13,248 nucleotides of DNA from Candidatus Krumholzibacteriia bacterium (GCA_014859985.1 JACZKN010000131.1:1-13248), one strand, 5' to 3'. Shown: positions 1 to 6,567, counted from the first letter of the stretch. A program made the numbers and translations. The notes: generated by a model not told the origin, from the sequence alone.

Positions 1-454
1 CGGGGTGCGCGAACTCGGCCTGCCGGATCCCGAACCGCGGGGCCTGTCCGGGGCGCAGCTGCCGCCGCGGCGGCCCGGCAACACGGGCCTGGGCCCGGAA
101 GCGGCCGCCCTGGCCCGGCAACAGCTGGGCAAACCCTACCAGTGGGGCGCTTCGGGCCCGGACCGCTTCGACTGCAGCGGCCTCGTGCAGCACGTCTACG
201 GCGAGTTGGGCGTCCCGATGCCGAGAATCTCGCGGGAGCAGGCCACCATGGGCCGCACCGTGCGCCTGGGCGAACTGCAGGCGGGCGACCTGGTCTTCTT
301 CGCCATCAACGGCGGCGACATCGACCACGTGGGCATCTTCCTGGGCGGCAGCGAGTTCGTGCACGCCCCGCGGCGCTACCTGCCGGTCAGCCTCGAGTCC
401 CTGGACAACGCCTGGTGGCGGCAGCGCTACCGGCTGGCCCGGCGGCTCGGATGA
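1..454 (+). CDS. NlpC/P60 family peptidoglycan endopeptidase, C-terminal part (partial at 5' end)
   Basis: This is an NlpC/P60 cysteine peptidase, a family that cleaves stem peptides of peptidoglycan in the envelope. The frame is open to the left edge, so the true start is probably outside the window. A GTG at 5 is the first start codon visible, and numbering below is from it. The catalytic domain covers about residues 30-149. The nucleophile motif DCSGLV places Cys57, the general base is His108 in DHVGIF, and the third polar residue is His120 in FVHAP. The segment before the domain is Pro/Gly/Arg rich, like a linker after an N-terminal SH3-like or other targeting domain, which would lie upstream. 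The stop is TGA at 452-454. The family assignment is firm; the substrate and the missing N-terminus are unknown. Confidence 0.9.
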   Translation, partial: GVRELGLPDPEPRGLSGAQLPPRRPGNTGLGPEAAALARQQLGKPYQWGASGPDRFDCSGLVQHVYGELGVPMPRISREQATMGRTVRLGELQAGDLVFFAINGGDIDHVGIFLGGSEFVHAPRRYLPVSLESLDNAWWRQRYRLARRLG

Positions 455-866
455 GCCGGCGCCCGCACCTGCCCAGGCGCCTGGCGGCCCGCTTGGTCCC
501 CATGGCCGCAGCAGGCCTGCTGGGCTTGCCCGGACCGCTCCCCGACCCCGGACGCTGAGTTGCCGTGGCACGCATGTTGCGCCCGTCCCGGTGCCGGTCC
601 GTCGGTCCGGCGGCGCCCCGCAGGGGGCCCAGCCCGGCGGCAGGACCGCCCGGGAGCCGCGCAACGTATTATTCGGCAAGGGATTGACGAAGACGCGAGC
701 GCGGCCGGATTCCGGACACGTTTCCGGCCTCCCGGCAGGATCATCGCGGCCCGCGCACGGCCCCGCCCCGGCGGCGGCCAGAATCCTGACGGAGCCGCCC
801 AGGAACCCGGCCGTCCGCGGCCGCTGCGCCCCCGGGGCGCCGAACAGACCATCGGAGGTCGTCCGC
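455..866. other. 412-nt intergenic region between the NlpC/P60 gene and the CheW-like gene
   Basis: I find no convincing gene here. A 35-codon frame (451-558) overlaps the preceding stop as ATGA but has no SD. The stretch holds a sigma-54-type promoter (566-580) and then about 275 nt of probable untranslated leader. In the leader, CCGGATTCCGG (705-715) is a perfect palindrome with a one-base centre, and GGCCGGA (703-709) can instead pair with TCCGGCC (723-729). An isolated TATTAT (667-672) and an isolated TTGACG (684-689) occur, but neither has a partner element at proper spacing, so I do not call a sigma-70 promoter. Confidence 0.6.
566..580 (+). promoter_or_regulatory. Sigma-54 (RpoN) -24/-12 promoter
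   Basis: TGGCACG at 566-572, four bases, then TTGC at 577-580 is an exact match to the sigma-54 core consensus TGGCACG-N4-TTGC, including the invariant GG (567-568) and GC (579-580). The flanking bases fit less well: G precedes TGG where a pyrimidine is usual, and G follows TTGC where A/T is usual. It lies between genes and points at the CheW-like/HDOD pair. Transcription would begin near 591-593, giving a leader of about 275 nt. Sigma-54 promoters need an AAA+ activator; I see no obvious activator site upstream. Confidence 0.6.
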
Positions 867-1379
867 ATGTCAGCCGCCACCCTCGCGAGGACCGCCCAGG
901 CGGGCAAGTACCTCGCCTTCGAACTGGCCAGGGAACTCTACGGCGTGGAGATCCTGCGGGTACAGGAGATCACCACCGCGGCGGGCATGCGCCCGGTGCC
1001 CGGCCAACCCGCCTGCGCCGCCGGCGTGATCCGGCTGCGGGGCCGCACCATCCCGGTGGTGAGCCTGCGCCGGCGGCTGGGCTTGTCGGGGCCGACGCCG
1101 CCCGGGCGCGCCTGCGTGGTGGTCGTGGACGTGGTCAGCGGCACCGGGGTCCTCGCCGTCGGCCTCCTGGTCGACGCGGTCACCGAGGTCTGCAGCTTCG
1201 AGGCCGGCGCCATCGACGGGCCTCCGGGCCAGGGCGGCGGCATCGAGGAGGGCGACTGGATCGCCGGCATCGCCCGTGCGGGCGACACCAGCGTCTGCCT
1301 GATCGAGGTGGACCGCCTGCTGACCCGCCGCGAGCGCAAACAGGTGGCCCTGATCGCGGGCAGCGCCCAGGCCGATTGA
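867..1379 (+). CDS. CheW-like chemosensory coupling protein
   Basis: This is a single CheW domain of 170 residues, close to the usual CheW length of about 150-170. Proteins of this family are cytoplasmic scaffolds that link chemoreceptors to a CheA kinase. The ATG at 867 is chosen because GGAGG lies at 854-858 with ideal spacing and the CheW fold begins directly after it (KYLAFELARELYGVEI). Longer upstream frames are low-complexity GC-rich sequence. The core motif GVIRLRGRTIPVVSLR (about residues 53-68) matches the family's G-V-I-N-L-R-G-x-x-x-P-V pattern, with Arg replacing the common Asn. A Gly-rich loop (GPPGQGGG) sits in the second half. It is followed after 35 nt by the HDOD gene and is probably co-transcribed from the sigma-54 promoter. 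No CheA or receptor gene is in the window, so the pathway is not identified. Confidence 0.88.
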   Translation: MSAATLARTAQAGKYLAFELARELYGVEILRVQEITTAAGMRPVPGQPACAAGVIRLRGRTIPVVSLRRRLGLSGPTPPGRACVVVVDVVSGTGVLAVGLLVDAVTEVCSFEAGAIDGPPGQGGGIEEGDWIAGIARAGDTSVCLIEVDRLLTRRERKQVALIAGSAQAD

Positions 1380-1414
1380 CGCCAACGGAATCCCCGCGGA
1401 AGAAGGAGCCGGCC

Positions 1415-2296
1415 GTGCTCGACAAGCAGACGATTCTCAGGCAGATCAGGAACGTGCCGTCGCTGCCGTCGGTGGTCATCAGGATCCGCCAGTACCTGAA
1501 CAACCCCGACGTGAGCTTCGATGCCCTGGCCAAGGTCATCGAGCACGACCCCGGCCTGACCGCCAACATCCTGCAGCTGGCGAACTCGGCCTACTTCGGC
1601 TGGTCCCGCCGCATCAAGACGGTCAAGGAGGCCATCACGCGGCTGGGCACCAACCGCATCTTCCAGATGGTGCTGTGCATGTCCGTGGCCCCGCTGGTGC
1701 GCAAGCCCATCAAGGGCTACGACATGGAGGCGGACGCACTCTGGGAGCACTCCTTCGCCACGGCCATCTTCGCCGAGAAGATGGTGCAGACCCTGAAGGT
1801 GCGCGGGCGCGAGGAGGCCTTCACCGCCGGCCTGCTCCACGACATGGGCAAGGTGGTGCTGGGCACCTTCATCGAGGTGGACGACCACCCCATCAAGGAG
1901 CTGGTGACGCTGGAGGGCCTGCCCTTCGACGAGGCCGAGCGCCGCGTGCTGGGGATGGACCACGCCGAGGTCGCGGCCGAACTGCTCGCGTCCTGGAACC
2001 TGCCCCCGGAGGTGGTCGCGGCCGCGCGCTGGCACCACAACCCCGCGGCCGCCGACGAGCACCAGCAGATCGTCGACATCGTGCACCTGGCCGACGCGCT
2101 GGCCATGCGCGCGGGCTGGGGCGGCGGCGTGGACCTGGGCCTGTACCGGGTGGAGGAGGAGGCGATGCTGCGCCTGGGGCTGACCGCGGGCATCGCCGAG
2201 GAGCTGACGGCGAAGGTCGAGCCGGAGTTCCAGGAGATGAGGGACCTCTACCTGTCGGGCCCGAAGGGCGCCGGGCGTCCGCGCCAGCCGGCCTGA
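1415..2296 (+). CDS. HDOD domain protein with intact HD motif
   Basis: This is a 293-residue protein consisting mainly of one HDOD domain, a cytoplasmic signalling module related to HD phosphohydrolases. The start is GTG at 1415, supported by the purine-rich SD AGAAGGAG at 1401-1408. The N-terminal half has the family pattern (IRNVPSLPSVVIRI, then HDPGLTANILQLANSAYFG). Residues that bind metal in true HD enzymes are present in order: His112, His142-Asp143 in LLHDMGK, His183, His207-His208 and Asp227 in HLADAL. Many HDOD proteins have lost these and serve only as scaffolds, so a phosphohydrolase activity is possible here but not shown. The gene follows the CheW-like gene by 35 nt and probably shares its transcript. 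The stop codon lies in the left arm of the palindrome at 2293-2310. Confidence 0.9.
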   Translation: MLDKQTILRQIRNVPSLPSVVIRIRQYLNNPDVSFDALAKVIEHDPGLTANILQLANSAYFGWSRRIKTVKEAITRLGTNRIFQMVLCMSVAPLVRKPIKGYDMEADALWEHSFATAIFAEKMVQTLKVRGREEAFTAGLLHDMGKVVLGTFIEVDDHPIKELVTLEGLPFDEAERRVLGMDHAEVAAELLASWNLPPEVVAAARWHHNPAAADEHQQIVDIVHLADALAMRAGWGGGVDLGLYRVEEEAMLRLGLTAGIAEELTAKVEPEFQEMRDLYLSGPKGAGRPRQPA

Positions 2297-2310
2297 GCCC
2301 CCGGGCTCAG
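2293..2310. terminator. Palindromic bidirectional hairpin between convergent genes
   Basis: CTGAGCCC (2293-2300) and GGCTCAG preceded by G (2303-2310) form a perfect 8-bp inverted repeat around CC; in RNA the closing pairs would open to give a small loop. The stop codon of the HDOD gene (TGA, 2294-2296) is in the left arm and the stop of the minus-strand receiver gene (2307-2309) is in the right arm, so the hairpin forms at the end of both transcripts. No U-tract follows on either strand, so termination may be weak or assisted. Confidence 0.55.
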
Positions 2311-2672
2311 ACGAGGCTGAAGACCGACAGGACCTCGGCCATGTCCTCGGCCGTGAACGGGCGCGCCAGCAGGAACACCGCCCCCGCCGCCCGCGCCTGG
2401 TCCACCATGTCCCGGGTGACGTTCGCCGTGACGAAGCCGAAGGGGACCGTCGATCCTGTCGCCTTCAATTCCCGCAGCAGCTCGATTCCCGACATCTCCG
2501 GCATGTGCCAGTCCGCAAGCACGACGTCCGGCGCCGCGCTGCGGACCAGTTCCAGCGCGATGCGGCCGTTCTCCGCCTCGAGGATGTCGTGTTCGGCGTA
2601 GCCCGCCTGGCCGATCGTCCGGGTGACGATGCGGCGCATGGCACGGGAGTCGTCGACGACGAGGATCTTCAC
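2307..2672 (-). CDS. Single-domain response regulator (CheY-like receiver)
   Basis: This is a 121-residue stand-alone receiver with no output domain, so it would act by binding a partner, as CheY does. The acidic pocket is Asp7-Asp8 (VVDDS). The phosphoacceptor is Asp54 in VLADWHMPEMSG, very like the CheY motif SDWNMPNMDG, and the switch Thr is Thr82 in VTAN. The residue equivalent to the conserved Lys before Pro-Phe is Arg104 (LLARPF), and the CheY switch tyrosine position is Leu101. The start is taken as the GTG at 2670-2672 because the fold begins there; no clear SD precedes it. It lies 107 nt downstream of thiI on the same strand and could be transcribed with it, but it is functionally closer to the convergent CheW/HDOD genes. 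Confidence 0.88.
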   Translation of the reverse strand: MKILVVDDSRAMRRIVTRTIGQAGYAEHDILEAENGRIALELVRSAAPDVVLADWHMPEMSGIELLRELKATGSTVPFGFVTANVTRDMVDQARAAGAVFLLARPFTAEDMAEVLSVFSLV

Positions 2673-2779
2673 GGTTCGCTGCCTGTCTGCCTGGACGCGG
2701 TTGCCCCGCGGCCCCTGGCGGGCCGGGTGCGGGTCATCCCCGGGGTGATCGGCCGCCGGCCGCGCCGGTTGAGCGCCAA

Positions 2780-4006
2780 TCACGCGCCGATGACGACCTT
2801 GGTCGCGGCGGCCAGCGCCTCGGTCACCGCGTCCTCCAGGTCCATCGCCGCCGCATGCCGTAGCAGGTCCTCGGCGCGGGCGTGCAGCACGGGCCTGGGC
2901 GAGCGGATGGAACAGCAGTCCCGGTAGGGCCGGATCGAGGTGGCGAAGGCGCCGATCTCCTTGGACCAGGCGGTGATCTCCGTCTTGTCCATGCCCACCA
3001 GCGGCCGCAGGACCGGCATCTGCACGTCCGGGGCGATGGCCCCCAGGTTCTCCAGGGTCTGGCTGGCCACCTGGCCCAGGCTGTCGCCGGTGACCAGCGC
3101 CCGGCAGCTGGAGCGGCCGGCCAGGCGATCGGCCGTGCGCACCATGAAGCGCCGGAACAGCACCATGTCGTAGTTGTCGGGCACCGTGCCGATGGCCCGC
3201 AGCTCGTAGGGCACCACCGGCACCAGCCACAGGGCCAGGGGCACCGGCGAGAAGCGGGCGAGCAGGCGCACCAGGTCCTCGATCTTGCCCGTGTCCGCCT
3301 CGGCCGGCGTGCGGCCCGCGTAGAAGTGGATGAACTCCGGGCGCACGCCGCGGCGCATCATCAGCCAGGCCGCGACCGGCGAGTCGATGCCTCCGGACAG
3401 CAGCACCATCACCCGGCCGCTGCTGCCGGCGGGCAGGCCGCCGTAGGCCAGCTCCTTGCGGGTGAAGACCAGCACGTGCTCCTTCAGCACCAGCACGTTG
3501 ACCACGAAGTCCGGCTGCTGCATGCGGCCGGGCAGGCCCGTGTCCACGTGCACGGCGCGGCCCACCTCGGCGCTGATCTGCAGGGAGGTCAGGGGGAAGT
3601 CGCGGTCGCTGCGCCGGGTCTCCACCTTGAAGTTCAGGGCGGCGCCCCGGTCGCGGGCGGCCAGGGCCCGGGCGACGGCGCAGACCCGGGACAGGCGCGG
3701 CGCCACGCCCTGGGCGACGTCCTGCGCCAGCTCCGGGTCCACCTCGCCGCGGGGCACGGCCACCGCCGGCGAGACCCACACCAGCCCGAAGACCCGGCGC
3801 AGGCGCGCGGCGGCCTGGTCCGCCCCGGCGGCGTCCTCCAGTTCCACCACCACCCGGCTCTCCACGTGGCGGACCTCCCGCACGGGCAGGCCCGCCAGGG
3901 CCTTGCGCACGTTGTTCAGCAGCCGGCGCAGGAACATGGCCCGGTTCTTCCCCTTCAGGGCGATCTCCGCGTAGGTGGCAACGATGACGGGCGAGGCCAG
4001 GTCCAT
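2780..4006 (-). CDS. thiI: tRNA 4-thiouridine synthase / thiamine sulfur carrier thiolase ThiI (short form, no rhodanese domain)
   Basis: ThiI adenylates U8 of tRNA and transfers sulfur to make 4-thiouridine; in many bacteria it also contributes to thiamine thiazole synthesis. The protein is 408 residues: an N-terminal ferredoxin-like region, a THUMP domain (about 60-165) with FKVETRRSDRDFP, and a C-terminal PP-loop ATPase domain with SGGIDSP (Asp208). The late motif YRDCCSI holds Cys364 and Cys365, in the region of the family's sulfur-relay cysteines. The C-terminal rhodanese domain of the E. coli enzyme is absent, as in the Bacillus type, so sulfur presumably comes directly from a cysteine desulfurase not seen here. 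The start ATG (4004-4006) has GGGAG just upstream. It is divergent from pgi across 164 nt. Confidence 0.93.
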   Translation of the reverse strand: MDLASPVIVATYAEIALKGKNRAMFLRRLLNNVRKALAGLPVREVRHVESRVVVELEDAAGADQAAARLRRVFGLVWVSPAVAVPRGEVDPELAQDVAQGVAPRLSRVCAVARALAARDRGAALNFKVETRRSDRDFPLTSLQISAEVGRAVHVDTGLPGRMQQPDFVVNVLVLKEHVLVFTRKELAYGGLPAGSSGRVMVLLSGGIDSPVAAWLMMRRGVRPEFIHFYAGRTPAEADTGKIEDLVRLLARFSPVPLALWLVPVVPYELRAIGTVPDNYDMVLFRRFMVRTADRLAGRSSCRALVTGDSLGQVASQTLENLGAIAPDVQMPVLRPLVGMDKTEITAWSKEIGAFATSIRPYRDCCSIRSPRPVLHARAEDLLRHAAAMDLEDAVTEALAAATKVVIGA

Positions 4007-4034
4007 GGGATCTCCCGACGCAGGGCGAACGCGG

Positions 4035-4062
4035 TTGCATCCTGCAGGCTGCGCGCTATGCT
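4035..4062 (+). promoter_or_regulatory. Possible sigma-70 promoter for pgi
   Basis: TTGCAT (4035-4040) and TATGCT (4057-4062) are separated by 16 nt in the divergent thiI/pgi gap. Each is a partial match (three and four of six), so this is only a candidate. No better pair is seen on this strand before pgi. Confidence 0.25.
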
Positions 4063-4128
4063 TGGGCGCCGCTGCGGTCGCAGGGCCGCGGGAAGCGGAG
4101 AAGGACAGGAACTGGAGAATTAAACGGC

Positions 4129-4160
4129 GGGGGCGCGGGGCGCAAGCCCCCATCGCCCCG
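4129..4160 (+). promoter_or_regulatory. Possible leader pseudoknot or alternative hairpins before pgi
   Basis: Two interleaved complementary pairs occur: GGGGGC (4129-4134) with GCCCCC (4146-4151), and CGGGGCG (4136-4142) with CGCCCCG (4154-4160). They could form an H-type pseudoknot or two competing hairpins. The second ends at the edge of the pgi SD (GGAG near 4161-4164). Local GC is extreme, so chance pairing is a real alternative. Confidence 0.25.
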
Positions 4161-4170
4161 GGGAGCGGCC

Positions 4171-5478
4171 ATGGACCAGATCGCCGGCATCCGCCTCGAC
4201 CCCAGCGGCACCGCCGCCTTCCTGGCCGAGGCGGACCTGGACGCCCTGGCCGGACCGGTGGCCGCCGTCGCCGCCGAGCTGACCGCGGGCACCGGGCCGG
4301 GCAGCGGGTTCCTGGGCTGGCGGGACCTGCCCGAACAGGTGGAAGAGGCCGATTTCGCCGCCATCGAGGCCGAGGCGGCGCGCATCCGCGACCTGGCCGA
4401 CTGCTGCGTGGTCGTCGGCATCGGCGGCTCGTACCTCGGCGCGCGGGCGGTGCTCGAGGCCCTGGGCGGGCCCGCCCCGGGGGCGCCGGAAATCCTCTTC
4501 GCGGGCACGGGGCTGTGCCCGGCCACCCTGGGCCGGGTGCTGGACCGGGTGGCCGGGCGCGAACCCGCCTTGTGCGTCATCTCCAAGTCGGGCACCACCT
4601 TGGAGCCGGCGGTGGCCTTCCGCCTGCTGCGGGCCCACCTGGAGCAGCGCTACGGCGCCGGCGGGGCCGCCCGCCGCATCACCGCCATCACCGACGCCCG
4701 CCGCGGCGCCCTGAAGACCATGGCCGACGAGGAGGGCTACCCCGCCTTCGTGGTGCCGGACGACGTGGGCGGCCGCTTCTCGGTGCTGACGCCGGTGGGC
4801 CTGGTGCCCCTGGCGGTGGCGGGCCTGGACATCCGGGCCCTGGTGGCCGGCGCCCGCGCCATGCGCAGCGCCTGCCTGAACGACGACCTGCGCGCCAACC
4901 CGGCCCACTTCTACGCCGCCCAGCGCCACGCGTTGTACGCCAAGGGGTTCACCATCGAGGTGCTCAGCAGCTTCCACGGCGGGCTGGGGCAGCTGGCCGA
5001 GTGGTGGAAGCAGCTCTTCGGCGAGAGCGAGGGCAAGCAGGGCAAGGGCATCTTCCCGGCCACGGCGGTGATGACCACCGACCTGCACAGCCTCGGCCAG
5101 TACCTGCAGGACGGCCGGCGCTGCCTCCAGGAGACGTTCCTGACCGTGCGCCGCACCCGGGGCGAACTGGTGGTGCCGGGCCAGGGGGAGGGCGGCCGCG
5201 ACCTGGACGGCCTGGGCTACCTGGCGGGGATGCCCCTGGACGAGATCAACCAGCGCGCCTTCGAGGGCACGCGCCGGGCCCACGTGGCCGGCGGGGTGCC
5301 CTGCACGGCCTTCGAACTCGAAGAGGTGACTCCGTTTACGATCGGCGCGCTGCTCTATCTGTTCGAGCAGGCGGTCGCCGTCAGCGGGCGCCTGCTGGGG
5401 GTCAACCCCTTCGACCAGCCGGGGGTCGAGGCCTACAAGCAGGAGATGTTCCGGCTGCTCGGTAAGCCCGGGGCGTGA
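4171..5478 (+). CDS. pgi: Glucose-6-phosphate isomerase
   Basis: This cytoplasmic enzyme interconverts glucose-6-phosphate and fructose-6-phosphate in glycolysis/gluconeogenesis. At 435 residues it belongs to the short bacterial form (about 440-450, as in Bacillus) rather than the 550-residue form. Phosphate/sugar-binding SIS motifs are GIGGSYLGARA (83-93) and SKSGTT (138-143). The family signature GGRFSVLTPVGLVPLA is present. Catalytic residues are recognisable as Glu285 in GESEGK, His306 in TTDLHSLGQY and Lys423 in QPGVEAYKQ. The ATG at 4171 is preceded by GGGGAGCGG. It is divergent from thiI. After its stop a weak hairpin and a candidate promoter separate it from the lipoprotein gene. Confidence 0.95.
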   Translation: MDQIAGIRLDPSGTAAFLAEADLDALAGPVAAVAAELTAGTGPGSGFLGWRDLPEQVEEADFAAIEAEAARIRDLADCCVVVGIGGSYLGARAVLEALGGPAPGAPEILFAGTGLCPATLGRVLDRVAGREPALCVISKSGTTLEPAVAFRLLRAHLEQRYGAGGAARRITAITDARRGALKTMADEEGYPAFVVPDDVGGRFSVLTPVGLVPLAVAGLDIRALVAGARAMRSACLNDDLRANPAHFYAAQRHALYAKGFTIEVLSSFHGGLGQLAEWWKQLFGESEGKQGKGIFPATAVMTTDLHSLGQYLQDGRRCLQETFLTVRRTRGELVVPGQGEGGRDLDGLGYLAGMPLDEINQRAFEGTRRAHVAGGVPCTAFELEEVTPFTIGALLYLFEQAVAVSGRLLGVNPFDQPGVEAYKQEMFRLLGKPGA

Positions 5479-5485
5479 ATGCGGA

Positions 5486-5514
5486 TTGATCCGGCATCGG
5501 CCGGCTCCTATTTT
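5486..5514 (+). promoter_or_regulatory. Sigma-70-like promoter for the lipoprotein gene
   Basis: TTGATC (5486-5491) and TATTTT (5509-5514) are separated by exactly 17 nt, each matching the consensus at four of six positions. Transcription would begin near 5520, about 68 nt before the GTG of the lipoprotein. The spacer contains the inverted repeat CCGGC-ATCG-GCCGG (5491-5504) followed by CTCCTATTTT, so the same bases could instead be a weak intrinsic terminator of pgi. Confidence 0.45.
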
Positions 5515-5588
5515 GGGCGTACCGTTTTCCAGTGCTCCGGCCGGCGCCGAGGGAGGCCCCCCGGAGCGGCCATCCCGGGAGGATCAAC

Positions 5589-6404
5589 GTGAAGAAGCTG
5601 TCCCTGATCATCATCCTTGTCCTGGCGGGCGCCCTGCTCGTCCTGGCGGGTTGCAGCAAGAACGACGGCGGGACCGGCGAGGCCGCCCCGCAGGCGGCCC
5701 AGCAGACCGCCCAGCAGGCCACGCCCGCGGCCGCGCCCACCGGTTCGGACATCTGGCACGGCACGGTGCTCGAGACCATGGACGCCGCCAGCTACACCTA
5801 CGCCCTGCTGGACATCGGCATCGAGCAGGTCTGGGTCGCGGGCCCGCAGACCACGATCGCGGTGGGCGACCACGTGCACGTGGGCGCGGGCATGGCCATG
5901 CCCGACTTCGAGAGCAAGGCCCTGGGCCGCACCTTCGACGTGGTCTATTTCGTGGGCGCGATCGAGAAGGGAGACCACGGTGTGCCGACCGCGACGGTGC
6001 CCGCCGATCACCCCGGCGGCGCGGTGCCCATGGGCATGGGCGCCGGCAACGACGCGGCCAGCCACACCACCACCGCGCGCGAGACCGTCGAGGGCGTGGC
6101 CAAGGCCGCCGGCGGCCAGACCGTGGCCGAGATCTTCATCAACGCCGCCTCGCTCAAGGACAAGAACGTCAAGGTGCGCGGCCGCGTGGTCAAGTTCTCG
6201 CCCAACATCATGGGCACCAACTGGCTCCACATCCAGGACGGCACCGGCGCCGAGGGCACCCACGACCTGACCGTCACCACCGCCACCGCCGTGAAGGTGG
6301 GCGACGTGGTCCTGGTCGACGGCCCGCTGTCGGTGGACCGGGACTTCGGGGCGGGCTACCGCTACCCGGTGATCGTGGAGAACGCCACGGTCGTCGTCGA
6401 GTAG
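5589..6404 (+). CDS. Lipoprotein with two OB-fold-like domains
   Basis: This is a 271-residue exported lipoprotein of unknown function. The start is GTG at 5589, with GGGAGGA at 5577-5583. A signal peptide (VKK then a hydrophobic run) ends in the lipobox LAGC, making Cys22 the lipidated residue; Ser at +2 suggests outer-membrane sorting by the E. coli rule. An Ala/Gln/Pro linker (about 30-51) tethers the rest. Residues about 55-127 and 193-271 look like two related OB-type beta domains, each with a G-x-V strand, a VGD turn and a closing hydrophobic strand. The second half (VKVRGRVVKFSPNIMGTNWL, then IQDGTG) resembles the small periplasmic OB-fold proteins sometimes labelled NrfJ-like or DNA-binding. 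It is monocistronic by appearance: own promoter, strong hairpin after it. Confidence 0.82.
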   Translation: MKKLSLIIILVLAGALLVLAGCSKNDGGTGEAAPQAAQQTAQQATPAAAPTGSDIWHGTVLETMDAASYTYALLDIGIEQVWVAGPQTTIAVGDHVHVGAGMAMPDFESKALGRTFDVVYFVGAIEKGDHGVPTATVPADHPGGAVPMGMGAGNDAASHTTTARETVEGVAKAAGGQTVAEIFINAASLKDKNVKVRGRVVKFSPNIMGTNWLHIQDGTGAEGTHDLTVTTATAVKVGDVVLVDGPLSVDRDFGAGYRYPVIVENATVVVE

Positions 6405-6427
6405 ACGGCCGCTGCAGGCGCCGGCAG

Positions 6428-6461
6428 GACGAGGGGCCCGGATTCGCCCGGGCCCTTCGTC
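6428..6461 (+). terminator. Strong hairpin terminator after the lipoprotein gene
   Basis: The arms 6428-6441 (GACGAGGGGCCCGG) and 6448-6461 (CCGGGCCCTTCGTC) pair over 14 bp with a single G-U and a 6-nt loop (ATTCGC). It starts 24 nt after the stop. No real U-run follows, which is common in very GC-rich genomes. With one wobble pair it would be nearly as stable on the other strand. Confidence 0.7.
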
Positions 6462-6567
6462 GTCGGCCCGAGCGGCCGCGAAAACGCTGGCGCCCCGCCC
6501 CCCGGCGTTCCAGACTTGACCCATGCCCGCGTATCCCCGGCCCCGGACCCCTCAAGGAGGCCCTCCC

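Noticed and set aside
451..558. 35-codon frame overlapping the NlpC/P60 stop as ATGA
   Set aside because: It has no SD, is Arg/Pro/Leu biased like other random frames in this GC-rich DNA, and has no recognisable domain. The ATGA overlap alone is not enough.
560..1414. Long upstream extensions of the HDOD and CheW-like reading frames
   Set aside because: The added sequence is low-complexity Arg/Pro/Gly with no domain, and good SD sequences sit directly before 867 and 1415. Part of the HDOD extension overlaps the CheW-like gene in another frame.
2725..2770. GC-rich self-complementary stretches between thiI and the receiver gene
   Set aside because: Short stems such as CGGCC/GGCCG are present, but the sequence is so GC-rich that many equal alternatives exist and no U-tract follows; I could not support a specific terminator.
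2882..4123. 413-codon plus-strand frame opposite thiI
   Set aside because: It is a His/Gln/Gly-rich shadow of thiI without a domain; thiI on the minus strand has THUMP and PP-loop motifs.
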